Positions 7,215 through 13,065 of a stretch of DNA of 14,423 bases are shown piece after piece. Below the pieces are notes generated by a model. That model was given only the letters and a program-made list of their open reading frames with translations, made no database searches and had not been told where the DNA came from. Origin of the DNA: an uncultured Veillonella sp. (lineage in GTDB: Bacteria; Bacillota; Negativicutes; Veillonellales; Veillonellaceae); NCBI GenBank assembly GCA_934216375.1, contig CAKQBP010000011.1, positions 1 to 14,423 on the forward strand. The letters run 5' to 3'. A program made the translations under genes and the position numbers. The first letter of the stretch is position 1. Every line of letters starts with the position of its first letter.

Positions 7215-7240
7215 ACAGCCTCATCTACGGATGAGGCTGT
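7215..7240 (+). terminator. Hairpin after the exonuclease gene, capped by a UACG loop
   Basis: ACAGCCTCATC (7215-7225), TACG, GATGAGGCTGT (7230-7240): a perfect 11-base stem with a C(UACG)G tetraloop, one of the most stable RNA loops. It starts 21 bases after the stop. The following TGTAATAG is a poor U-tract, so it may act as a 3'-end stabiliser as well as, or instead of, a terminator. Confidence 0.7.
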
Positions 7241-7282
7241 TGTAATAGCATTAGGACTTTTACTATCGAAATATATATATTA

Positions 7283-7310
7283 TTGAAATATATATCTATG
7301 TCTGTATTCT
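7283..7310 (+). promoter_or_regulatory. Probable promoter of queC
   Basis: TTGAAA (7283-7288), 16 bases, TATTCT (7305-7310) gives a start near 7317 and a leader of about 43 bases to ATG 7360. The ribosome binding site is AAGGAG (7349-7354). I see no riboswitch-like structure in this short leader, unlike queT downstream. Confidence 0.5.
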
Positions 7311-7359
7311 TTATTGTTCGAGATATTTTGAAAACTGTTATTCAGAATAAGGAGATAAT

Positions 7360-8049
7360 ATGGCTCAAAAACAAAAGGCCGTCGTTCTTTTTAGCGGTGG
7401 CGTAGATAGTACTACTTGTTTGGCCCTTGCCATTGAACGATTTGGTAAAGATAATGTAGTGCCTTTATCGATTCAATATGGTCAAAAACATAGTAAAGAA
7501 TTAGAAGCTGCCGTAGCTATTTTAGAACACTATGGTATCGAAGGTAAAACGATGGATGTTACCAAGCTATTTGCCTTTAGTAACTGCTCCTTGTTAGCAC
7601 AATCTAGTGAAGACATTCCGAAAGGTTCCTACAAAGAACAACAAGATGCAGAAGGGGAAGGTACGGTGAGTACTTATGTACCGTTTAGAAATGGTCTATT
7701 CCTATCTGCGGCAGCATCCCTGGCGTTATCTCTAGACTGTGGCTATATCTATTACGGTGCTCATAGCGATGATGCGGCGGGCAATGCATACCCTGACTGT
7801 ACAGAACACTTCTACAAATCCATGGGCGACGCCATCTTTGAAGGATCCGGTAAAGAATGCTCCTTAGAAGCACCATTCATTAACCACAATAAAGCAGACA
7901 TCGTAAAAGAAGGCCTACGCCTCGGAGTACCATACCACTTAACCTGGTCCTGCTACGAAGGCGGAGACAAACCATGCGGACACTGCGGTACCTGTATCGA
8001 CAGAGCAAAAGCCTTCCACGCAAACGGAGTCGAAGACCCAGCACTATAA
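7360..8049 (+). CDS. queC: 7-cyano-7-deazaguanine synthase QueC
   Basis: 229 residues, normal length. The PP-loop ATPase motif VVLFSGGVDSTT spans 8-19. YVPFRNG is at 106-112 and GAHSDDAAGNAYPDC, typical of QueC, at 133-147. The C-terminal zinc site is complete: Cys198, Cys206, Cys209 and Cys212 (SCYE then CGHCGTC). The enzyme converts 7-carboxy-7-deazaguanine and ammonia, with ATP, to preQ0, the precursor of queuosine in tRNA wobble positions. The usual partners queD, queE, queF are not in the window. The putative precursor transporter QueT follows 458 bases later under separate control. The start is well supported by AAGGAG five bases upstream. Confidence 0.96.
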   Translation: MAQKQKAVVLFSGGVDSTTCLALAIERFGKDNVVPLSIQYGQKHSKELEAAVAILEHYGIEGKTMDVTKLFAFSNCSLLAQSSEDIPKGSYKEQQDAEGEGTVSTYVPFRNGLFLSAAASLALSLDCGYIYYGAHSDDAAGNAYPDCTEHFYKSMGDAIFEGSGKECSLEAPFINHNKADIVKEGLRLGVPYHLTWSCYEGGDKPCGHCGTCIDRAKAFHANGVEDPAL

Positions 8050-8073
8050 CTCCCATAAACTGGCTTAGACAAG

Positions 8074-8129
8074 TTGTGGGCAGGCTATAAGATAATATAG
8101 TGTAGATAAATAATACATAGAAGTATAGT
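8074..8129 (+). promoter_or_regulatory. Candidate promoter(s) for the structured RNA
   Basis: Two options. TTGTGG (8074-8079), 16 bases, TATAGT (8096-8101) starts near 8108. A second TATAGT at 8124-8129 lacks a good -35 but would start at about 8136, inside the closing stem of the RNA, as is common for stem-closed small RNAs. The short stretch 8050-8073 after queC holds no clear terminator, so read-through from queC is also possible. Confidence 0.4.
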
Positions 8130-8132
8130 GCT

Positions 8133-8343
8133 TTAAAGTGGCCTTTTGAGTCACTACATAACTGTAATGTTGATTTGCTAAATTCGAAGTGGAAGAAAAT
8201 ACCTTTTCAAAGAGCGACTTTGGCAGGTCGAGGCCCTAGGCCGATGACCGGTTCGCCAGTGGAGCGATGAGGAAAGGTATTTTCTGACACCCCGTCCTTG
8301 CAAACATTGCCCCGATAGTAGTTACTGTCACAGGCCACTTTAA
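8133..8343 (+). ncRNA. Unassigned structured RNA, about 211 nt, between queC and queT
   Basis: A perfect 12-bp closing stem pairs TTAAAGTGGCCT (8133-8144) with AGGCCACTTTAA (8332-8343). Inside it AGT-C-ACTAC (8149-8157) pairs with GTAGT-T-ACT (8318-8326) with one mismatch. A looser region follows (TTTGC 8174-8178 with GCAAA 8300-8304), then a perfect 13-bp stem 8194-8206 / 8273-8285. Beyond that the rod continues through GAGCGA (8212-8217) opposite GAGCGA (8262-8267), which forms tandem G·A pairs around a GC core. Then come TGGC/GCCA, GGTC/GACC and GGCC-CTA-GGCC at the tip. The G·A and G·U pairs exist only in the plus-strand RNA, which sets the strand. Two CCCCG stretches (8290-8294, 8310-8314) are unpaired. 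Its rod shape and size recall 6S RNA, but I cannot match it to 6S or any known family. Confidence 0.6.
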
Positions 8344-8355
8344 TCTACCCGTGAC

Positions 8356-8384
8356 TTGTAAATATTGGAAATATATGATATTAT
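8356..8384 (+). promoter_or_regulatory. Promoter of the queT riboswitch leader
   Basis: TTGTAA (8356-8361), exactly 17 bases, TATTAT (8379-8384), with TG at 8376-8377 forming an extended -10. The predicted start near 8391 is about ten bases before the riboswitch stem. queT is thus transcribed independently of queC and of the structured RNA. Confidence 0.65.
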
Positions 8385-8400
8385 AAGCGCACAACTAAAT

Positions 8401-8443
8401 AAGACAGTTTGAAACCATCCTGTCTCTAAACAAAACTACGGAA
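8401..8443 (+). promoter_or_regulatory. preQ1-I-type riboswitch aptamer
   Basis: P1 is AGACAG (8402-8407) with CTGTCT (8420-8425). The 12-base loop TTTGAAACCATC ends in a C directly before the 3' strand of P1, where this class has its ligand-pairing cytosine. The tail CTAAACAAAACTACGG (8426-8441) matches the A-rich tail of preQ1-I aptamers, for example AACAAAACAAGG in the Thermoanaerobacter tengcongensis switch, from memory. The loop CC (8416-8417) could pair with the GG at 8440-8441 as the pseudoknot. It sits directly upstream of queT, a known target of preQ1 switches. The type is assigned by eye. Confidence 0.78.
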
Positions 8444-8459
8444 ATTCATAAGCATTTAT

Positions 8460-8487
8460 AGCATGGTAGTTTTGCCATGCTTTTTTT
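8460..8487 (+). terminator. Riboswitch-controlled terminator before queT
   Basis: AGCATGG (8460-8466) pairs with CCATGCT (8475-8481), followed by seven T (8481-8487). The loop strand GTAGTTTTG (8466-8474) is perfectly complementary over nine bases to CAAAACTAC (8431-8439) in the aptamer tail. Without ligand the tail can pair with the loop and break the terminator. With preQ1 bound the tail is held in the aptamer and termination occurs. It thus acts as an off switch. Confidence 0.85.
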
Positions 8488-8507
8488 ATTTTGAGGAGGT
8501 GAGTGTT

Positions 8508-8999
8508 ATGATTTCTACACGCAAATTGACTATTTCTGCCATGGTTGTGGCATTGTACATCGTTGTATTGTATGTAACGCAAAGCGTTTCCTTCGGGGCT
8601 TATCAAATTCGTATAGCAACATCATTATATGCACTTGCTTATGCCTTTCCGTTCTTGGTGATTCCCATGGGGATTGGCAACCTCATTTCTAACTTCCTAT
8701 TCGGTGGTCTTGGCATCTTCGATATGATGGGAGGCTTTGGTGTGGGCGTATTGACGACTGGCATCATCGTAGGAATGCGCAAGCTTGGCCTCAGCACTTG
8801 GTGGGTAATACTTCCAATCGTCTTTGTGCCTGCATTATGTGTTCCATTGTGGCTCAGCCCATTACTTGGGCTACCGTACTGGCCATTAGTGTTGAATCTT
8901 ATCGTTGGTCAAACTATTCCAGCTATTCTTGGTTCTGTATTGGTGAAAGCTTTAATCAGTCGTCCTAGCATGGCAGCTTTGTTAGGTGCTTTCAAATAA
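8508..8999 (+). CDS. queT: QueT-family transporter, probable queuosine precursor uptake
   Basis: 163 residues, almost entirely hydrophobic. It has several probable membrane segments, roughly 8-27, 37-56, 75-90, 98-118 and 123-148. The N-terminal MISTRKLTISAMVVALYIV and the GAYQIRI motif at 30-36 are typical of QueT (COG4708). The family is regarded as a membrane S-component-like transporter for preQ0/preQ1 or a related base, mainly because of preQ1 riboswitch control. I start it at ATG 8508, six bases after GAGGAGGTG (8493-8501). The longer frame from 8463 begins inside the terminator hairpin and is not used. No energy-coupling genes are nearby. A bidirectional terminator follows. Confidence 0.9.
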   Translation: MISTRKLTISAMVVALYIVVLYVTQSVSFGAYQIRIATSLYALAYAFPFLVIPMGIGNLISNFLFGGLGIFDMMGGFGVGVLTTGIIVGMRKLGLSTWWVILPIVFVPALCVPLWLSPLLGLPYWPLVLNLIVGQTIPAILGSVLVKALISRPSMAALLGAFK

Positions 9000-9102
9000 A
9001 ACTAATAATAAGTAGTTTGCTAATAAAACTAAGTAAGTAATTGAACATCTTTAGATCTTTCAACTGGGACTTGCAGGTAAATAAAAAGGTTTATAGGCAA
9101 AC

Positions 9103-9140
9103 AAAAAGGCGTAAGCTCAAATCGAGCTTACGCCTTTTTT
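9103..9140. terminator. Bidirectional terminator between queT and glutamate dehydrogenase
   Basis: A 16-base stem: AAAAAGGCGTAAGCTC (9103-9118) with GAGCTTACGCCTTTTT (9124-9139), loop of five. It is T-rich on both exits, so it serves queT (+) and the convergent dehydrogenase gene (-). Confidence 0.95.
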
Positions 9141-9169
9141 ATGGCTAAAATGTATGGAGGTATAGGAGT

Positions 9170-10426
9170 TTAGCAATTATAGCCACGCCATCTAGTTTCA
9201 ACTACGAGGCGTTCAAGAGCAACCATGTACGCTGCTTGACGAGGAGGTACATTGTATTTATGTTGCATTTCCCAAACAGCTTCGAAGCTATTTTGCATAT
9301 TCTTAGTTAATCTTTCATTAACTTCTTCTTCAGTCCAGTAGAAGCTTGCCTTATTTTGTACCCATTCATAGTAGGATACAACTACGCCGCCGCCGTTAGC
9401 AAGAACGTCAGGGATGATGTCGATGCCTTTTTCATAGAAGTATTTATCCGCATCATTAGTAGTAGGGCCATTAGCGCCTTCCAAGATGATCTTAGCTTGG
9501 ATATTTTCCATGTTGTCTTTGTTTAATTGGTTCTCAAGGGCTGCCATGTATAATACATCAACTGGTTGAGCCAATAACTCTTGAGGCCCAATTGTAGTCA
9601 TGCCTGGTTCGCTGTAACCTTCGAGGGAACGACCATGGGAGTTAGCATATTCGTATGCTTTTTCAACATCGAGACCGTTAGGATTGTAGATGTTAACGCT
9701 TACGTCGCCGATAGCCACAACTTTTGCACCTGCTTGTGCAATGAGACGAGCACCTACGGAACCTACGTTACCAAAGCCTTGAACTGCAACAGTAAGGTTT
9801 TTGATATCCAAGTTTTTCTTAGCGAGGTAGCTTTGCAATGCGATGAGGCAACCGCGACCAGTCGCTTCATTACGGCCTAAGGAACCGCCTACTTCGATTG
9901 GTTTACCTGTAACGATACCTGGGCTCCATTCGCCTTTTAATGTGCTGTATTCGTCAGCGATCCAGCTCATGATTTGGGCATTTGTATTTACGTCTGGAGC
10001 TGGAACGTCAGTATTAACACCGATGATTGGAGCAATACGGCGTACAAAGTTACGAGTTAAGCGTTCTAATTCACGAGGGTTTAACGTTTTTGGATCGACT
10101 TTGATGCCCCCTTTACCACCGCCATAAGGAATGTTAGCGATAGCGTTTTTAATAGTCATCCAAGCCGCAAGTGCACGCACTTCGTTTTCATCAGAATCCG
10201 GATGGAAGCGAAGACCGCCTTTAGCACTACCACGCAATGTGGAATGTTGGCAACGATAGCCTTCGTATACGCGAACTTCACCATTGTCGAGTTGAAGAGG
10301 AACTGCTACTTTTAGTTCCCGTTCTGGGTGACGTAACACTTCGTATTCGCTACGAGTATAGCCGAGCTTTTCAGCTGCTACGTCTAACGTGTTTAACATG
10401 TTTTCATATGGGTTATAACCGCTCAT
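9170..10426 (-). CDS. gdhA: Glutamate dehydrogenase (Glu/Leu/Phe/Val dehydrogenase family, RocG/GudB-like)
   Basis: 418 residues, close to the roughly 424 of Bacillus RocG/GudB. The catalytic domain contains GSAKGGLRFHPD at 66-77, the active-site lysine in YGGGKGG (Lys105) and APDVNTN with Asp145. The NAD(P) domain follows with the Rossmann motif QGFGNVGSVGA at 216-226 and IGDVSVNIYNPNGLD at 239-253, which fits NAD-type rather than NADP-type enzymes. ILEGANGPT at 314-322 and DVLANGGGVVVSYYEW at 340-355 complete the family pattern. It interconverts glutamate with 2-oxoglutarate and ammonia in the cytoplasm. ATG 10426 is preceded by CCAGGAGG five bases away. It is monocistronic between two terminators. 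Its 352-base upstream region carries a Crp/Fnr-like palindrome. Cofactor choice is inferred by eye. Confidence 0.93.
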   Translation of the reverse strand: MSGYNPYENMLNTLDVAAEKLGYTRSEYEVLRHPERELKVAVPLQLDNGEVRVYEGYRCQHSTLRGSAKGGLRFHPDSDENEVRALAAWMTIKNAIANIPYGGGKGGIKVDPKTLNPRELERLTRNFVRRIAPIIGVNTDVPAPDVNTNAQIMSWIADEYSTLKGEWSPGIVTGKPIEVGGSLGRNEATGRGCLIALQSYLAKKNLDIKNLTVAVQGFGNVGSVGARLIAQAGAKVVAIGDVSVNIYNPNGLDVEKAYEYANSHGRSLEGYSEPGMTTIGPQELLAQPVDVLYMAALENQLNKDNMENIQAKIILEGANGPTTNDADKYFYEKGIDIIPDVLANGGGVVVSYYEWVQNKASFYWTEEEVNERLTKNMQNSFEAVWEMQHKYNVPPRQAAYMVALERLVVETRWRGYNC

Positions 10427-10583
10427 AATTACCTCCTGGATAATAGAGTAAATTAATAGTTTAATTAGTGCTAATTATATCGCACACTTAAATATTCGAC
10501 ATTGTAAACAGAATACCCTTTATATTTTCATAAATATATTCTATAGTTTTTGACCTTTGAAGGTTGTAAAAATATAGATAATT

Positions 10584-10603
10584 ACTATGATCTTTATCAC
10601 AGT
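10584..10603. promoter_or_regulatory. Crp/Fnr-family-like palindrome
   Basis: ACTATGATCTTTATCACAGT: arms ACTATGAT and ATCACAGT are inverted repeats with one mismatch and a four-base spacer. The core TATGA-N6-TCACA is one base from the classical Crp site TGTGA-N6-TCACA. It lies about 105 bases upstream of the dehydrogenase -10 box. Confidence 0.5.
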
Positions 10604-10736
10604 ACAATCTGCTAATGAACGATGTTTTTATCTATGAAAATGGATACTTTTACAAAAAAATAAAGATCTATATTCTGAAAAATATAGATTTTTATATATG
10701 TACTAATAAACTATTTTAAAGATTATAGGAAAAAGA

Positions 10737-10759
10737 CTGGTGAAAGATACTTTCACCAG
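10737..10759 (-). terminator. Terminator of the sodium:amino acid symporter gene
   Basis: A perfect ten-base stem, CTGGTGAAAG (10737-10746) with CTTTCACCAG (10750-10759), loop of three. On the minus strand it is followed by TCTTTTTCC, a good U-tract, 20 bases after the gene's stop. The core hairpin resembles that at 6363-6379. Confidence 0.88.
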
Positions 10760-10778
10760 CCTCATATGTCGATATATT

Positions 10779-12239
10779 TTATTTTTCCACAGTATCTTCA
10801 ATCGGAGTAGGAGGTACGGAGGAGTCTGTAGTTTGACCATCACCCCACCATACGATGCCGTACGTGTGGTTTAGAATAGAACGGTTAAATACTGGCGTTT
10901 CAATACCTGCTTTACGTTGTTTGATATAGTCATCAAGCGCAAGACCTACTGTGCGCCCCATGCGTACGATGGAACTTACGTTAGTTAATACTAAGAAAGC
11001 CATGAATAAATCGGCTAGGTTCCATACGAGATCTAGAGAGGCAATAGAGCCAACAAATGTCATAAGAATTACGCCAATACGGAACAAATGTAGGTAGAAT
11101 CGTTTATTTGTTAAGTGGCTAATATTGATTTCACCGTAGTAATAGTTACCAATTAAGGAGCTAAAGGAGAACATAACGATGAAAATGGCTACGGCTGTAG
11201 GAGCCCAAGAACCAAGCTGTTGAGCTAGGTTATGTTGTACAAGAGCAATACCTGTTAGACCTGTAGTGCTGTAATCACCCACGATGAGTACGATGAAAGC
11301 AGAAGCTGTACAAATGATAAAGGTATCAAGAAATACGCCGAATGCTTGTACAAGCCCTTGTTCGACAGGGTGGTTAACAGCTGCAGTAGCGGCTGCGTTT
11401 GGAACAGAACCCTCACCAGCTTCGTTAGAGAAGAGCCCCCGTTTGATACCATTCATGACAGTAGCACCTAATAAGCCACCACCTGCTGCAACAGGCTCAA
11501 ACGCGGAGGAAAAAATAGTATAGATTACATGTGGGAATTGGGTAATATTCATAATTACCACGAATAATGCAGTAGCAATGTATAAAATCGCCATGATAGG
11601 AACGATGATTTCAGATGCTTTTGCAACGCGGTTGATACCACCGAAAATAATAATGCCAAGGAGGACTGCCACTACAGCGCCTGTATAGGATACATCAAGG
11701 TTGAAAACCTGGAGAGATGCAGCTAATGTATTGGCTTGTACAGAATTGTAAATCCAGCCATAGGTAATACTGATTAAGATAGCGAATAGAACAGATAATG
11801 CTTTATTGTTTAGACCATAGCGAATGTAGTATGCTGGTCCACCGTAGAAACCGCCTTTAGCAACAGGTTCTTTGTAGATTTGTGCTAATGTAGATTCGAT
11901 GAAGCCAGTGGCAGCACCGATAAGTGCGATAACCCACATCCAGAAAATGGCACCAGGGCCACCAAGTACAACGGCAATAGCTATACCTGCGATATTACCA
12001 ACACCTACACGAGATGCGGTACTAACACAGAATGCTTGGAATGAGGATACATGATTTTTTTCTGTAGAACTACCTGCGCCGTTAATTACGAGGCGAATCA
12101 TTTCTTTAATCATGCGAATTTGTACAAAATTCGTTGTCATCGTAAAAAAGAGACCTGCACCGATGAGAATAAAAATGATGAAATAACTCCATAAATAATT
12201 GTTTATGGTAGATATAGCATCATTGAGCATTGCTTCCAT
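10779..12239 (-). CDS. Sodium:alanine/glycine symporter family protein (AGCS)
   Basis: 486 residues, many hydrophobic segments. Family hallmarks: SRVGVGNIAGIAIAVVLGGP at 76-95, continuing into GAIFWMWVIALIGAATGFIE, and the highly conserved KRGLFSNEAGEGSVPNAAA at 266-284. KGGFYGGPAYYI at 128-139 is also typical. These proteins import alanine or glycine with sodium (or protons) through the cytoplasmic membrane. The substrate here could be another small amino acid. ATG 12239 has AAAGGGAG a few bases upstream. It has its own strong promoter with an inverted repeat on the -10 box and a terminator at each end. The gene directly upstream is a GntR-type regulator. A supply role for the adjacent glutamate dehydrogenase is possible but not shown. 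Confidence 0.94.
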   Translation of the reverse strand: MEAMLNDAISTINNYLWSYFIIFILIGAGLFFTMTTNFVQIRMIKEMIRLVINGAGSSTEKNHVSSFQAFCVSTASRVGVGNIAGIAIAVVLGGPGAIFWMWVIALIGAATGFIESTLAQIYKEPVAKGGFYGGPAYYIRYGLNNKALSVLFAILISITYGWIYNSVQANTLAASLQVFNLDVSYTGAVVAVLLGIIIFGGINRVAKASEIIVPIMAILYIATALFVVIMNITQFPHVIYTIFSSAFEPVAAGGGLLGATVMNGIKRGLFSNEAGEGSVPNAAATAAVNHPVEQGLVQAFGVFLDTFIICTASAFIVLIVGDYSTTGLTGIALVQHNLAQQLGSWAPTAVAIFIVMFSFSSLIGNYYYGEINISHLTNKRFYLHLFRIGVILMTFVGSIASLDLVWNLADLFMAFLVLTNVSSIVRMGRTVGLALDDYIKQRKAGIETPVFNRSILNHTYGIVWWGDGQTTDSSVPPTPIEDTVEK

Positions 12240-12279
12240 AAAAACTCCCTTTCCTGTAAAAAATTCATATAATAATCAA

Positions 12280-12312
12280 TGATATTGTATCAATTTCTAT
12301 AGACTATGTAAA
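12280..12312 (-). promoter_or_regulatory. Symporter promoter with inverted repeat over the -10 box
   Basis: On the minus strand TTTACA (complement of 12307-12312), 17 bases, TACAAT (complement of 12284-12289), preceded by TGA as an extended -10. The inverted repeat TGATA-TTG-TATCA (12280-12292) covers this -10 exactly, a position where a bound repressor would block RNA polymerase. The neighbouring FadR-type regulator is the obvious candidate, by position only. Confidence 0.7.
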
Positions 12313-12314
12313 AC

Positions 12315-12344
12315 AAAAATCCTTCACAAATAGGAAGGATTTTT
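12315..12344 (-). terminator. Terminator after the ispE-gntR operon
   Basis: AAAAATCCTTC (12315-12325) pairs with GAAGGATTTTT (12334-12344), loop of eight. On the minus strand it follows the regulator's stop by 28 bases and exits into TTTTTGTTTT. It ends just before the symporter -35 box. Confidence 0.9.
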
Positions 12345-12372
12345 ACTTTGTATAATATTTTGTAGGATGTTT

Positions 12373-13065
12373 TTATGCTTTAGTAAATTCTTGCGATTCT
12401 TCCATTCCTTGCAACAAGGTTTGTTCGGAATGTTCCATGTGAATACGAGCTAGTTTTCGAGCTTGCGCTGCATTGTGAGAGGCAATAGCTTCTACTAATT
12501 GACGATGCTCCTCCCAAGTTTTTCTAAGTCGACCTGGTTGGTTCATAGAAAAACTGCGGAAGCGGTAGGTTTGCTCTCGCAAGTTGTGAACGATGTCTGC
12601 TAATCTTTCGTTACGAGAAGCGCGGTAGAGGACTTCGTGGAACTCTACATCCGCAGCGACGACGGATTCCATATTTTTATTTTCCATATGATCGCCGATT
12701 TCTACGAGCATTCTCTCCAACGTTTCGATTTCCTCTTCCGTAATGCGTTCTGCCGCAAGGCCTGCTGCAAGTTCTTCTAGGGCAGAGCGGATTTCAAACA
12801 CTTGAGTGATATCCTTTAAAGAAATATTGGCAACGTAAGTGCCGCGGCGAGGAACCATAACGACAAAGCCTTCTAGTTCCAGTTTGCGTATGGCTTCACG
12901 AATTGGGGTACGACTTACGCCCAACTCTTCAGCAAGGGGAATTTCCATGAGGCGCTCCCCAGGTTTTAACACCCCATCTTGGATGGCTTGACGCAATGTT
13001 TCACTTACTACTTCTCTTAGTGGTTTATACGCATCAAGTCGTATAGGTTGTAACCGTTTTGTCAT
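12373..13065 (-). CDS. GntR-family transcriptional regulator, FadR/FCD subfamily
   Basis: 230 residues from the chosen start. An N-terminal winged helix-turn-helix lies at about 12-78 (LREVVSETLRQAIQDGVLKP onward, with EELGVSRTPIREAIRKLELE as recognition region). The FCD effector domain follows at about 87-212. The FCD metal/ligand residues are present: D139-x3-H143, His187 and His209. Such regulators usually sense small carboxylates or amino-acid-derived acids. I start it at ATG 13065 because AGGAGG lies seven bases upstream; the in-frame ATG at 13086 has no such site. That ATG overlaps the ispE stop as ATGA, so translation is coupled to ispE. The target is unknown; the symporter promoter next door is a plausible one. 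Confidence 0.93.
   Translation of the reverse strand: MTKRLQPIRLDAYKPLREVVSETLRQAIQDGVLKPGERLMEIPLAEELGVSRTPIREAIRKLELEGFVVMVPRRGTYVANISLKDITQVFEIRSALEELAAGLAAERITEEEIETLERMLVEIGDHMENKNMESVVAADVEFHEVLYRASRNERLADIVHNLREQTYRFRSFSMNQPGRLRKTWEEHRQLVEAIASHNAAQARKLARIHMEHSEQTLLQGMEESQEFTKA

Larger units (their letters stand above)
10427..10778 (-). promoter_or_regulatory. Upstream region of glutamate dehydrogenase
   Basis: On the minus strand TATAAT (complement of 10474-10479) lies about 48 bases before the ATG; the -35 at the right distance (ATGTCG) is weak, so an activator would make sense. Further up are ACCTT-TG-AAGGT (10553-10564), the Crp/Fnr-like palindrome 10584-10603, and an AT-rich hairpin ATCTATATT/AATATAGAT (10666-10689). 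That hairpin is followed on the minus strand by CTTTATTTTTTTG and could be a second terminator for the symporter gene. The symporter terminator itself is at 10737-10759. I see no open reading frame of substance here. Confidence 0.5.

Noticed and set aside
7840..8049. Shift to C-ending codons near the 3' end of queC
   Set aside because: The protein remains a normal QueC with an intact zinc site; a local codon drift of this size is not evidence of recombination.
8145..8331. Structured RNA as a T-box, cobalamin, tmRNA, RNase P or SRP element
   Set aside because: I found no T-box GGUGG motif, no cobalamin-box consensus, no tag-peptide frame and no SRP core; the single GAGGAAAG resembling RNase P has no supporting context.
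8463..8507. Longer open frame for queT beginning at ATG 8463
   Set aside because: It begins inside the riboswitch terminator hairpin and has no ribosome binding site, while ATG 8508 has GAGGAGGTG six bases upstream and gives the usual QueT N-terminus.
9581..10127. Plus-strand frames antisense to glutamate dehydrogenase
   Set aside because: They mirror the conserved dehydrogenase coding sequence and show no recognisable protein features or ribosome binding sites.
10500..10511. CATTGTAAACAG, repeated at 14091-14102 before the YitT-family gene
   Set aside because: Two 12-base matches in AT-rich upstream regions, in different positions relative to their promoters; too little to claim a shared site.
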